A stretch of DNA of 64,000 nucleotides from CBDBND01 sp965207985 (lineage in GTDB: Bacteria; Pseudomonadota; Alphaproteobacteria; Rhodospirillales; Rhodospirillaceae), in NCBI GenBank assembly GCA_965207985.1, contig CBDBND010000004.1, positions 85,361-149,360 on the forward strand. Reading direction: 5' to 3'. Positions 1 through 8,483 of this stretch are shown here, in pieces. The position numbers were made by a program, and so were the translations under genes. The notes beneath the pieces are model-generated. The model saw only the letters and a program-made list of their open reading frames with translations, did no database searches and was not told the DNA's origin. Position 1 is the stretch's first letter. Every line of letters begins with the position of its first letter.

Positions 1-1
1 G

Positions 2-415
2 GTGCGTTACTCGCACATGCGGGCGCGTGATCTCGGCGTTGACGTCAACTTCGCCCAGCGTCTGGTGGAAGACACCAAGTTCGAAGACGGTTACTTCGAC
101 ATTGTCACGTCCTACATCATCAACCACGAACTGACCCAGGACGCCAGCCGCAACATGATTGCGGAAGCCTACCGGATCACGCGTCCGGGCGGATACTTCT
201 ACCCCATCGACTTCCGTTCTGGTGGAGACAAGGGCCGGGCCTATGGTCAATACCGCCGCTGGTGGGATCACCGGTGGAACACGGAAGTGTGGAGCCGTGA
301 GTACCACACCCTCGATTTCGAGGGCGAACTGGTCAAAGCCGGCTTCACCATGAACAAAGAGGCGAAGGCGGCGCTACCCGGCTTCGGCATTCGCCACGCC
401 ATCAAGAAGGCCTGA
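2..415 (+). CDS. SAM-dependent methyltransferase, C-terminal part (5' end outside window)
   Basis: The reading frame is open from the first bases, so the true start lies upstream of the window. The visible 137 residues match the second half of a class I SAM-dependent methyltransferase fold. There is an acidic-aromatic segment (FDIVTSYIINHEL, about residues 32-44) where the post-SAM-site strand sits, followed by an ARYRITRPGG-like motif (EAYRITRPGGYF) typical of strand 5 in the ubiE/methyltransf_11 type. Substrate cannot be told. The frame ends 135 bp before the left end of the first IS copy. Confidence 0.7.
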   Translation: MRYSHMRARDLGVDVNFAQRLVEDTKFEDGYFDIVTSYIINHELTQDASRNMIAEAYRITRPGGYFYPIDFRSGGDKGRAYGQYRRWWDHRWNTEVWSREYHTLDFEGELVKAGFTMNKEAKAALPGFGIRHAIKKA

Positions 416-550
416 GTATAAAACTCACTGCAATCGCGTTGTTCACCTGTTCGGCATTGCCAGGGTAAATGGTTAGGAGCGCAACAAGCTGTAGTAGAGG
501 ATTTTCGGGGAGCACCTTGATGCCTGTCCCTTTCGAAAGCATTGTATCTA

Positions 551-2136
551 GTCGATCCTGAAAGACGCGGAGATTCTCTGTAATAGACTGTTATTGCGGA
601 TCAATTTTGTTGGCAATGGTGGTTCGGAATCGCCGGATTTTCTATACTGCAAGGCCGGTTCCTTGCAATTTCCGGATCAAAAAATGCGCCCCACATCAGC
701 CGCCCCACATCAGCCAATGACGTCCCTTCTTTAGATCTCTTCCGCACCGCGCTTGAGAACATTCTCGATCAACGGCACGAACTTTATCGGCTCACCGAGT
801 TGATCGATTGGCAGGGTTTTGATGAGGCGTTTGGTGTCTTGTATTGCCCTGACAACGGCTGCCCGGCCAAAGCGACGCGGCTGATGGTGGGGCTTCAATA
901 TCTCAAGCACGTGTATGGTCTGTCCGATGACCAGGTGGTGATGCGCTGGGTGGAGAACCCTTACTGGCAGCATTTTTGCGGCGAGGTGTATTTTCAGCAT
1001 CACCCGCCGATTGATCCCAGCAGCATGTCGCGTTTCAGACGGCGCATTGGCCATTCAGGGTGCGAGAAAATTCTGCGGGCCACAGTTGATGCGGGTGTTC
1101 GGAGCAAGACGGTCAAACCCGACGACTTCAAGCGTGTGACGGTGGATACCACGGTGCAGGAGAAGGCGGTGGCCTTTCCCACCGACAGCAAATTGCTGAA
1201 CCGTTCGCGTGTGCGTCTTGTCAAGCTGTGCCACACACACGGTGTGGTGTTGCGGCAGAGCTACGCCCGTAAGGGCCCTGAGGCGCTGTTGCGGGCCAAC
1301 CGTTATGGTCACGTCCGGCAGATGAGGCGCATGGGTGGTCAGATTAAGAAGCTCAAGACCTATCTGGGCCGGGTGGTGCGTGACACGGAGCGCAAGATCG
1401 CGGGCCATAAGGGGTTGCAGGCGATTTTTGCCGGGGAGTTGGCGCTGGCCAGGCGGCTGCTCAGTCAACAGAAGATGGATCGCAACAAACTGTATAGCCT
1501 GCATGCCCCGGAGGTGGAGTGCATCGGCAAGGGCAAGGCCCACAAGCGTTATGAGTTTGGTGTCAAGGCCAGTATTGCAACGACAAACAGGAGCAACTTT
1601 ATCGTTGGCGGCATGGCGTTGCCGGGGAATCCCTTTGATGGGCATACATTGCCAACAGCGTTGGAGCAGGTGCGCCGTTTGACAGGCTGTGTGGTTGAAG
1701 AAGTGTTTGTGGATCGTGGCTACCGTGGCCATGGCGAGGAAGCATCAAGGGTGTACATCTCGGGTCAACGGCGTGGCATAAAAACACAACGGCTGAAACG
1801 GTCACTGAAACGGCGTCAGGCGATTGAACCGGTTATCGGCCATCTGAAATCGGATGGACTGTTGGGACGCAATTACCTCAAGGGTACTGAAGGTGATCGC
1901 ATGAATGTGGCACTGGCCTGTGCCGGCCATAACCTAAGACTGATCCTGAAGCGGCTCAGAATTTATTGCGCCCGCATTTTGGGCGCTACGTTGCTCCGGG
2001 ACATGATCGGATTGCATGGAACGCGTCTTGCGGCGTCAATCATCCGATGGAAGCGACGGATGGCGTGGCAGACTGAACCTAACAGCACACATCTAACGCT
2101 CGTAGTGGTATGAAAAACGGGTTCTTCAGGATCGAC
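551..2136 (+). mobile_element. IS5-type insertion sequence, copy 1 (1586 bp)
   Basis: One of three near-identical 1586-bp copies in the window (the others are at 26927 and 31353), all in the same orientation. The ends are imperfect inverted repeats beginning GTCGATCCTGAA. TA flanks both sides (549-550 and 2137-2138), so the target duplication is probably TA, as in the IS427-like part of the IS5 family. The element has one long transposase gene. The right end lies inside the stop codon of the minus-strand TauE-like gene, and the TAG stop survives because the terminal C plus the duplicated TA recreate it. The family label comes from transposase similarity recalled by eye and is not certain at subgroup level. 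Confidence 0.9.
800..2113 (+). CDS. IS5-type transposase (copy 1)
   Basis: DDE transposase of at least 437 residues. The N-terminal DUF772-like region includes the PYWQHFCGE and HPPIDPSSMSRFRRRIG motifs (about residues 54-90). It is followed by an RNase-H-like catalytic part with DTT near residue 113, VFVDRGYRG near 302, and a conserved C-terminal EPVIGHLKSDG with the last acidic residue. The listed start is a TTG inside the conserved region. The frame stays open upstream, and 731-799 encodes LDLFRTALENILDQRHELYRL, typical of this family's N-terminus, but has no in-frame ATG. An ATG at 684 opens a 16-codon frame ending at TAG 732, one base out of phase, so initiation or frameshifting here is unclear (see findings). 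Confidence 0.85.
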   Translation: MIDWQGFDEAFGVLYCPDNGCPAKATRLMVGLQYLKHVYGLSDDQVVMRWVENPYWQHFCGEVYFQHHPPIDPSSMSRFRRRIGHSGCEKILRATVDAGVRSKTVKPDDFKRVTVDTTVQEKAVAFPTDSKLLNRSRVRLVKLCHTHGVVLRQSYARKGPEALLRANRYGHVRQMRRMGGQIKKLKTYLGRVVRDTERKIAGHKGLQAIFAGELALARRLLSQQKMDRNKLYSLHAPEVECIGKGKAHKRYEFGVKASIATTNRSNFIVGGMALPGNPFDGHTLPTALEQVRRLTGCVVEEVFVDRGYRGHGEEASRVYISGQRRGIKTQRLKRSLKRRQAIEPVIGHLKSDGLLGRNYLKGTEGDRMNVALACAGHNLRLILKRLRIYCARILGATLLRDMIGLHGTRLAASIIRWKRRMAWQTEPNSTHLTLVVV

Positions 2137-2885
2137 TATGTAAAGGCCCGGCGCAAAAGATCGCAGCCGATAATGAACAGAAGCCCGAGTATCAGTTTGC
2201 GGTAGCGCTCTTCGTCTAAGCGATCACGGATGCGTTGGCCAATGAGAATCATCAATCCGATGATGACGGCACCACCGAGAGAGACCAGAGCGACCTCTAA
2301 GGTCAGAACCTCGGCAACGGCCAAGCTACCGTAAAGCGGAAACGAACCGAGAAAATACATCAGCGCCAAAGCAGAGACGAACTCGTCCTTGGGTACACGC
2401 AGCGCCAGCATATAGGAGATCAGGATGGGGCCATAAAGACCGGACAATCCACCAAGGATACCCGCGCCCGCACCAACAAGCGGACTGAGCCAACGCTCCC
2501 GAGCCGCGTCAATATTCGGCCGGAAGGGCAACACTTGCGACAACACAAAAGCCAGGGAAATAAACCCCAGGATCATCAGGCCCGTGTCCTGATCGATACG
2601 CACGAGGACTTGCACGGCCAGAGGGACAATAACCAGCAAGGGAATGATCAGCCATAAATAGCGCCGCAGGTTATGACGCCACAGGCCTTTGCGGATGGCC
2701 TGTTGAAAGTTGGCGGTAAAGTTCGGAACCAGGAAGACCGCCACGGCCACTTGATAGGGCAGCACGGTGACGAGAACCGGCATAGCCATAATCGGCATGC
2801 CAAGACCGAATATACCTTTGGACAGACCGCCAAAGGCAAATCCGGCGGCCACGACCATGATGGTAAGGGCATCAAGCTCCGGCAC
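2136..2885 (-). CDS. TauE/SafE-family (TSUP) membrane permease
   Basis: A 249-residue, very hydrophobic protein with about eight predicted membrane segments in two similar halves. The first half has the typical glycine-rich GLSKGIFGLGMPIMAMPVL signature (about residues 20-38). The second has GAGAGILGGLSGLYGPI (about 137-153). Family members export sulfite, sulfoacetate or other organosulfur or organic anions across the inner membrane; the substrate here is unknown. The start is a GTG. It lies 35 bp downstream of the dienelactone hydrolase gene on the same strand, so the two are probably co-transcribed. The TAG stop straddles the end of IS copy 1 without changing the protein. Confidence 0.85.
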   Translation of the reverse strand: MPELDALTIMVVAAGFAFGGLSKGIFGLGMPIMAMPVLVTVLPYQVAVAVFLVPNFTANFQQAIRKGLWRHNLRRYLWLIIPLLVIVPLAVQVLVRIDQDTGLMILGFISLAFVLSQVLPFRPNIDAARERWLSPLVGAGAGILGGLSGLYGPILISYMLALRVPKDEFVSALALMYFLGSFPLYGSLAVAEVLTLEVALVSLGGAVIIGLMILIGQRIRDRLDEERYRKLILGLLFIIGCDLLRRAFT

Positions 2886-2920
2886 GGTCCATCACCGTGA
2901 GCAACGAGAAGGAGCGGCGC

Positions 2921-3574
2921 TCAAAGGGTTTCGTCAAAGAATTTGAGCGTGCGTTCCAGCGCTAGCGCTGTTGCCTCGGCGTTGTATTGCGGGCGTTCGT
3001 TACAGCTGAAGCCGTGATCTGCGCCGGCGTAGACGAAATGTTCCGCTTCCGGCTGTTCCTTCATGACTTTTTCAACTGCGTCCATGGGATAGGATTTGTC
3101 CGTTTCGCCGTAATGGTGCTGGAACGGTACCTTGGGTTTCATGGTGGGACTGTATTGAATAGTGCGGGTGCCATAATAGGAAACCCCGCAGTCCACATTG
3201 GCTTTGCAGGCGCCGAGAAAGGCCATGGCGCCGCCCCAGCAGTAACCGATAACACCCACCTTGCCGGCGGACCGTACGTGGTCGGCGGCTGCGTTGATGT
3301 CTGCGACGACCATGTCCCGGCCGCGGCCGAAGTCCGTATAGGACAGCACGGCGTTGGGCTCGACCCGGTCGAAAAAGGCTGGGCATATGGCCGCATACCC
3401 GTGCTTGGCGAAATCGTCGGTCACTTCTTTCATGTGATCATTGACGCCGAATATTTCCTGAATCACAACCAGCCCCGCTTTAGCGTCGCCGTCGGGTTCA
3501 GCGAGATAGGCCTCGAAAGCATGGCCGTCGGCCGCAGTCAGAGTGATTGTTGATCCCATTGGTTCATCCCCCAA
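2921..3574 (-). CDS. Dienelactone hydrolase family protein
   Basis: A 217-residue cytoplasmic alpha/beta hydrolase. The catalytic triad of the family is visible: Cys112 in GYCWGG, Asp159 in GETD and His187 in GADHGF. Glu40 in QEIFG is in the position that activates the cysteine in characterised enzymes. Family members hydrolyse dienelactones to maleylacetate in chloroaromatic or hydroxyquinol breakdown, but many act on other esters, so the substrate is open. A second ATG at residue 6 could be the start. It is the first gene of a likely two-gene unit with the downstream permease. Confidence 0.9.
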   Translation of the reverse strand: MGDEPMGSTITLTAADGHAFEAYLAEPDGDAKAGLVVIQEIFGVNDHMKEVTDDFAKHGYAAICPAFFDRVEPNAVLSYTDFGRGRDMVVADINAAADHVRSAGKVGVIGYCWGGAMAFLGACKANVDCGVSYYGTRTIQYSPTMKPKVPFQHHYGETDKSYPMDAVEKVMKEQPEAEHFVYAGADHGFSCNERPQYNAEATALALERTLKFFDETL

Positions 3575-3890
3575 AACTTATCCACAGACTCACGATGATC
3601 ACTTATTGCAACTAACGACTTGGAAATCGGTTGTATTTAGAAAAGGAAACCTATTGGTGCAGAGCAAAAATGGTTCGGTCAAGGGCAGTCGTCTTTTCAT
3701 CATTGACAGAGTCGTGACAAAGGCGCAGCCTTTTGTTGTGGAACGCGACGGACAGGAGCCCCGGGTGGAGGCCTCCGTCGCGACGCGGAATGGCTACAAA
3801 TGCGAGGGGCACGGGTAGCCGGCAACCTGGAGGGTGTGTAAAAAGCATGACTCCACCGGACAGTCAGGGCTGACATACGTGAAATTAAAT

Positions 3891-3914
3891 CCGCTTCATA
3901 GGAAAGCGGTTTTT
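3891..3914 (+). terminator. Terminator-like hairpin with T run
   Basis: A perfect 6-bp stem CCGCTT/AAGCGG with a 7-base loop is followed directly by TTTTT, the form of a rho-independent terminator on the plus strand. No plus-strand gene is recognised upstream, so it may serve an unseen small RNA or act as a general barrier. Short stem, modest confidence. Confidence 0.4.
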
Positions 3915-3964
3915 CAGCGCTGACTTCAGCGAACGACGCAGGGAAATGCCTGCGGTACACACAG

Positions 3965-3992
3965 CCCCGCCCGGTCCCTGACCGCGGCGGGG
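3965..3992 (-). terminator. GC-rich hairpin after the DapA-like gene
   Basis: A perfect 7-bp stem CCCCGCC/GGCGGGG lies about 40 bp past the stop of the minus-strand DapA-like gene. There is no T run on the minus strand, so it is at best a weak or rho-assisted terminator or an RNA-protecting hairpin. Confidence 0.3.
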
Positions 3993-4029
3993 TCTTGTTT
4001 GACCCTATAGAGATTTCGCAGAACCCGAA

Positions 4030-4929
4030 TTAAACCAGCCCGGCCGATTCCAGGGCATTGTCCATCGCCTCGATGTGATCGGGTTCGGGTGGCATCAGCG
4101 GCAAGCGGCATTCCCCGGAGGGGATAAGTCCTAGCCTCCAGGCCATGTATTTCACCCCAATGGGGCTGGTGTCCTGAAACGCCGTTGCGTTGAGCTCTGC
4201 CAGGTCCAGTTTGATCTCAGCCGCATCGGCGAGTTCCCCTTCGGTCGCCAACCTGCATATATCTGAGATCTTTTTCGGCACCACATTGGCGATGGCCACA
4301 ATCAAACCGCAGGCCACTTGGGGTATGAGTTCGTAGGCCAAATCGGGAAGACCCATAAACAGTCGGAACTCATCGCCCAAGCGGGAGACCGCTGCCCTGT
4401 CAAAGTCCTCGTCAACAGACGACTGCTTTAAACCGACAATGGAAGGAACATCTTCACAAAGCTCTTCAAGGGTATCGAGGTCAAGCGTGGACGCGGTCCG
4501 GCTGGGAATCTGATAAACCAATATAGGTTTGGTCGTCGCCCGGGATACATAGCCGATATAGGAACGCAGACCCTGCTGCGGCGCTTTGATGAAGGGTGGC
4601 ATCATGATCATGACTGCGTCGGCGCCCACTTGTTCGGCGTGTTCGGTGAGCGCCCAAGTGTCGGCCAATGACGCCGCACCGGTATGAGCCACAACGGGGA
4701 CACGACGGCGGGCGGCACCGATGGCGATACGAAGCAGGTTTTGCCGTTCGGTGACGGTCAATGATGTCGGTTCCGCCGACGTGCCGCCAACCACCAGACC
4801 GTCTGCCCCATCACGGATTTGCCAATCGACAAAGCGGCCAAAGGCGTCGTAATCGACCATCCAACCATTGAAGGGCGTGATCAGTGGCGTGTATGCGCCA
4901 CGCAGAAAATTTTCACCGAGCTTGATCAT
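4030..4929 (-). CDS. DapA/N-acetylneuraminate lyase family aldolase
   Basis: A 299-residue class I aldolase of the dihydrodipicolinate synthase superfamily (TIM barrel, cytoplasmic). The Schiff-base lysine is Lys168 in GLKQSS. Tyr139 in YQIPSR matches the YNxPxR tyrosine, and Arg144 follows. The GTTGE loop of true DapA is replaced by GGTSAEPTSL (about residues 48-57), so this is probably not the lysine-pathway enzyme. It may be one of the many family members that cleave or form keto-acids in catabolism. The ATG start is followed at once by the family-typical GAYTPLITPF. It is isolated on the minus strand with about 230 bp to the next gene. Confidence 0.8.
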   Translation of the reverse strand: MIKLGENFLRGAYTPLITPFNGWMVDYDAFGRFVDWQIRDGADGLVVGGTSAEPTSLTVTERQNLLRIAIGAARRRVPVVAHTGAASLADTWALTEHAEQVGADAVMIMMPPFIKAPQQGLRSYIGYVSRATTKPILVYQIPSRTASTLDLDTLEELCEDVPSIVGLKQSSVDEDFDRAAVSRLGDEFRLFMGLPDLAYELIPQVACGLIVAIANVVPKKISDICRLATEGELADAAEIKLDLAELNATAFQDTSPIGVKYMAWRLGLIPSGECRLPLMPPEPDHIEAMDNALESAGLV

Positions 4930-5113
4930 GCTGTCATTTTATACCGGTTTGCGGGGGCGGCTCCGACCCGATCAACCGTGGGCGCTGGTGCGAGTCCCTC
5001 TCGTCCGGCCATGAAATCCCAACTCCCCCAAAACATGCTCCGCCGCCTTCTACCACATTTTGGCAGAAAACAAGGACTTATGCGCTACTGGGATGCGGTG
5101 TCAGGCAGGGATG

Positions 5114-5138
5114 GTCGCTGCCGGAACGGGGCAGCGAC
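5114..5138. terminator. Strong hairpin downstream of small secreted-peptide gene
   Basis: A perfect 9-bp stem GTCGCTGCC/GGCAGCGAC with a 7-base loop lies 26 bp past the stop of the minus-strand peptide gene. No T tract follows on either strand. It is probably an RNA 3' hairpin for the peptide and LeuC transcripts. It is not proven to terminate. Confidence 0.4.
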
Positions 5139-5163
5139 TCGGCAAAATCTATAGCTGTTCCGC

Positions 5164-5301
5164 CTATTTGGCGGCAGTTGCAACGGTCGTGGTTTGGGAA
5201 TTTGAGTGGGCCTGACCGGCATCGGGACTGGCCACACGGCCAAAGGCAACCACAGCGCTCAAAAGAGCCAAAACCACCATTGCTCTGGATACGGTATTCA
5301 T
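5164..5301 (-). CDS. Small secreted or membrane-anchored peptide (45 aa)
   Basis: The ATG at 5301 has a good ribosome site (AAGGGGAA, 6-8 bases upstream). The product starts MNTVSRAMVVLALLSAVVAF, a basic n-region and hydrophobic core like a signal peptide, followed by a short Ser/Thr/Ala-rich tail. The longer upstream open frame lacks a comparable ribosome site. I do not recognise a family. It lies downstream of leuC on the same strand, about 120 bp away, and ends just before a strong hairpin. It could be an exported peptide or a chance reading frame with a good start. Confidence 0.5.
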   Translation of the reverse strand: MNTVSRAMVVLALLSAVVAFGRVASPDAGQAHSNSQTTTVATAAK

Positions 5302-5418
5302 CACTTTTCCCCTTCTGGAGTGTGAGCCGTGTCTCTTTGAGACACACACCAATCCTAGGCTGGGGAGTCTGAATCCAAGGTTAACAAAGGAGGGTTACCG
5401 GGGTCGCCGCATACCCGT

Positions 5419-6822
5419 TTAGGTCAGTTCACGAACGTCGGCCAGATGTCCGCTCACGGCGGCGGCGGCGGCCATAGCTGGGCTAACAAGATGGGTGCGC
5501 CCACCCCGCCCCTGGCGGCCTTCGAAATTGCGGTTAGATGTGGAGGCGCAGCGTTGGCCGGGTTCAACCCGGTCCGGGTTGATGGCCACGCACATGGAAC
5601 ATCCCGGTTCGCGCCATTCAAACCCAGCGTCCAAGAGGATGCGGTCAAGGCCTTCTTCTTCAGCCTGTTTTTTGACCAGACCGGAACCGGGGACCACCAT
5701 GGCGCCGACGCCATCTGCCACTTTCCGTCCCTTGGCAACGGTGGCTGCGGCGCGAATGTCTTCGATCCGCCCGTTGGTGCACGAGCCGATAAACACACGG
5801 TCAATGGGCACCTCCGTCAACGGCATGCCGGGCGATAAACCCATGTAGTCCAAGGACCGTTCTACGGCTTTGCGTTTGTCGGGGTCATCGTAATCGTCTG
5901 GGCCGGGCACCACCGCGGTTATTGGGGCTGAATCCTCCGGGCTGGTTCCCCATGTCACCCGCGGTGCGATGTCTGGGCCATTCAAGCGAATCTCTTTGTC
6001 GAATTCCGCATCGTCGTCAGACACCAACGTACGCCAATGGGCAACAGCCTGTTCCCAATGGTCGGGACCCGGCGCGTACGGCCGTCCTTTGATATAGGCG
6101 AAAGTGGTTTCGTCGGGCGCCACCATGCCGGTACGGGCACCGGCCTCAATGGTCAGATTGCACAAAGTCATCCGCCCCTCCATGGACAAGGCGGTCACCG
6201 CACTGCCGGCGTACTCAATGGCACATCCTGTACCGCCGGCCGTGCCAAGCGCAGCGATAATCGCCAGGGCCATGTCCTTGGCCGTGACTCCCAGTGACAA
6301 GGCACCGTCGACGGTCACACGCAGGCTCTTGGCCTTTCGCATGATGTGGCATTGGGTGGCGAGCACGTGTTCGATCTCGGACGTACCGATACCGAAGGCC
6401 AAGGCACCAAGAGCGCCATGGGTGGACGTATGGGAATCACCGCAGACCAACGTGGTACCCGGCAAGGTGAAACCCTGTTCCGGGCCGACAATATGCACGA
6501 TGCCTTGGCGGCGGTCGGCCAACTCAATATAGGGCACATCGAATTCGCTGGTATTGTCGATAAGCGCGGCCAATTGGTCCCGCGCTTCCGGGTCATCGAT
6601 CCTTTCCAACCGGTCCGAAGTGGTGGGCATGGCGTGATCGGGCATGGCTAGGGAAGCCGTTGGCCGAAGCACACCGCGTCCGGCATCGCGCAGACCCTGA
6701 AACGCTTGCGGACTTGAGACTTCCTGCACCAGATGCCGATCGATATAGATCAGGCACTCGCCGGTTTCGGACTCATGCACCACATGAGTATCCCAGATTT
6801 TGTCATACAGGGTTTTTCCCAT
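5419..6822 (-). CDS. leuC: 3-isopropylmalate dehydratase large subunit (LeuC)
   Basis: A 467-residue aconitase-family protein that isomerises 2- to 3-isopropylmalate in leucine synthesis together with a small LeuD subunit. The three cysteines that hold the 4Fe-4S cluster are visible: Cys348 in GSCTNGR and Cys408/Cys411 in PGCSMCVA, numbering from the ATG at 6822. The family start MGKTLYDKIWD sets that ATG as the start; a TTG five codons earlier is less likely. Length and motifs match the usual LeuC. No LeuD gene lies next to it, which is unusual, since leuC and leuD are normally adjacent. It could therefore be a LeuC-like dehydratase for another alkylmalate, paired with a distant small subunit. 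Confidence 0.9.
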   Translation of the reverse strand: MGKTLYDKIWDTHVVHESETGECLIYIDRHLVQEVSSPQAFQGLRDAGRGVLRPTASLAMPDHAMPTTSDRLERIDDPEARDQLAALIDNTSEFDVPYIELADRRQGIVHIVGPEQGFTLPGTTLVCGDSHTSTHGALGALAFGIGTSEIEHVLATQCHIMRKAKSLRVTVDGALSLGVTAKDMALAIIAALGTAGGTGCAIEYAGSAVTALSMEGRMTLCNLTIEAGARTGMVAPDETTFAYIKGRPYAPGPDHWEQAVAHWRTLVSDDDAEFDKEIRLNGPDIAPRVTWGTSPEDSAPITAVVPGPDDYDDPDKRKAVERSLDYMGLSPGMPLTEVPIDRVFIGSCTNGRIEDIRAAATVAKGRKVADGVGAMVVPGSGLVKKQAEEEGLDRILLDAGFEWREPGCSMCVAINPDRVEPGQRCASTSNRNFEGRQGRGGRTHLVSPAMAAAAAVSGHLADVRELT

Positions 6823-6854
6823 AGCACTTAATTCCAAAATCCGATTACAGAGTC

Positions 6855-8390
6855 TTATTCCACCATAGCCTGAACATCTTGACGAACCGCGGGAACAGGA
6901 AAAATTTCGTCAAATCCACGGGATCGGCCTGTTTCCGTAACAATACGGGCATGGAATCGCTTTAGCTGTCGAGGCTCAGGAACACCACAAGAGTGAGCGA
7001 TCACACCAACTTCATAAACAACACTCTGCGCATATTTACATACGCGATCAGCTTTATCTGTAACATCTAAGCCTTTCTGCAAATGCTTGTCATGAGTTGT
7101 TATCCCTGTTGGGCAAGTATTCTTATTGCACTGCAATGCTTGGATACAACCGAGCGCAAACATGAAGCCCCTCGCTGAGGTCACAAAATCTGCACCAGCG
7201 CAGAGCGCCCATGCCACTTCAGCTGGATTAATGAGTTTACCGCCAGCAATGACTTTAACGCGCTCTTTAAGGCCGTACTCGATGAGTCTATCGACAACAA
7301 AAGGAAGGCTCTCTGACAACGGCAATCCCATGTAGTCCATCAGTGCAGGCGGGGCTGCGCCCGTACCCCCATCCGAACTGTCTACTGTTATAAAATCGGG
7401 TGCGAATTCAATTCCCTTTTCAAGAATTGCGGTGCAAAGCTTACCCAACCAGGCGTAACCACCAATGACCATCTTAATGTCACACGGTTTACCGGTGACA
7501 TCGCGAACGCGATTGATCATTTTTAGGAGATCATCAATATTTTCGATATCAGGGTGACGGTTAGGACTATACGAAGGCTTGCCAACAGTTATTCCTCGTA
7601 TTTCGGCAATCTCTTTCGTAACTTTCTCGCCAGGAAGGATTCCACCTTTACCAGGTTTTGCGCCCTGGCTGATCTTAATCTCGAACATCTTGACTTGCTT
7701 ATGCGAGGCAGTTGACCGCAGTTTCTCATCGTCCAAATTTCCGTTTTCATCCCGAACACCATATTTGGCCGTTCCAATCTGAAAAACGATGTCTGCCCCA
7801 CCTTCGAGATGGTAAGGCGACAACCCTCCCTCTCCGGTGTTCATCCAACAGCCAGCCATGCGGGCACCATTGGACAACGCGAGAACAGCAGGTTTTGAAA
7901 TGGCGCCAAAACTCATGCCTGAAATATTGAAAATCGAATTTGTCGAAAACGGTTTTTGACATGTTGGTCCAATAATCAATGAAGGCGCTTCAACGGCATC
8001 TTCATCCAATGTTGGATATGGCGTACTGACAAAATAGATACTGCCGACGCCACGAATATCACGTGTCGATCCGAACGCCGTGGTCGTATCAATTCCTTTC
8101 GCAGCGCGATAAACCCATGATCTTTGTGCTCTATTGAAGGGCATCTCTTCACGGTCCATCGCGAAAAAATATTGTCTGAAGTATTCACCAAGATCTTCGA
8201 AGACGTATCGAAATCGGCCAATCACAGGATAGTTACGCCGGATCGCATGTTTTGTTTGAGTTTTATCGACGATGTACATAACGATGATCGTCATAAGACA
8301 CAGTACGAATATGAATACGAATGCGAGTGCAAATAGTTCAATAATTGCAAAAGCTGTCGAGTTCGCGATTTCCTGAATCATTGTATTCAT
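6855..8390 (-). CDS. FMN-binding glutamate-synthase-domain membrane protein
   Basis: About 511 residues. One or two N-terminal membrane segments (about residues 10-42) are followed by a glutamate-synthase central/FMN TIM-barrel domain, with motifs MSFGAISKPA, GEGGLSPYH, SQGAKPGKGG, DSSDGGTGAAP and CNKNTCPTGI. The last of these resembles the 3Fe-4S cysteine motif of GltB. It has no glutaminase domain, so it is one of the stand-alone GltB-like flavoproteins whose reaction is uncertain. The ATG at 8390 has GGGAGAGG seven bases upstream; the TTG at 8411 is less likely. Codon use is clearly more AT-rich than in its neighbours, hinting at a separate origin. It is 32 bp upstream of leuC on the same strand. 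Confidence 0.8.
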   Translation of the reverse strand: MNTMIQEIANSTAFAIIELFALAFVFIFVLCLMTIIVMYIVDKTQTKHAIRRNYPVIGRFRYVFEDLGEYFRQYFFAMDREEMPFNRAQRSWVYRAAKGIDTTTAFGSTRDIRGVGSIYFVSTPYPTLDEDAVEAPSLIIGPTCQKPFSTNSIFNISGMSFGAISKPAVLALSNGARMAGCWMNTGEGGLSPYHLEGGADIVFQIGTAKYGVRDENGNLDDEKLRSTASHKQVKMFEIKISQGAKPGKGGILPGEKVTKEIAEIRGITVGKPSYSPNRHPDIENIDDLLKMINRVRDVTGKPCDIKMVIGGYAWLGKLCTAILEKGIEFAPDFITVDSSDGGTGAAPPALMDYMGLPLSESLPFVVDRLIEYGLKERVKVIAGGKLINPAEVAWALCAGADFVTSARGFMFALGCIQALQCNKNTCPTGITTHDKHLQKGLDVTDKADRVCKYAQSVVYEVGVIAHSCGVPEPRQLKRFHARIVTETGRSRGFDEIFPVPAVRQDVQAMVE

Positions 8391-8483
8391 GGTGCCTCTC
8401 CCATTCCTCAAATATTTCGGGTCGTCAGGTCGGGCTCGGTAGCGTTAGTCTATCGCTAACAGATTTGCCAGAAAGGACGCACC

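Larger units (their letters stand above)
3575..4029. other. Non-coding gap between dienelactone hydrolase and DapA-like genes
   Basis: I see no convincing gene in this 455-bp stretch; short open frames here lack family signals and ribosome sites. It holds two hairpins, listed separately. It should also hold the promoter of the dienelactone hydrolase gene, but no clear -35/-10 pair stands out. Confidence 0.5.

Noticed and set aside
1055..1732. 225-codon minus-strand frame, repeated in all three IS copies
   Set aside because: It is antisense to the transposase and is repeated only because the IS is repeated.
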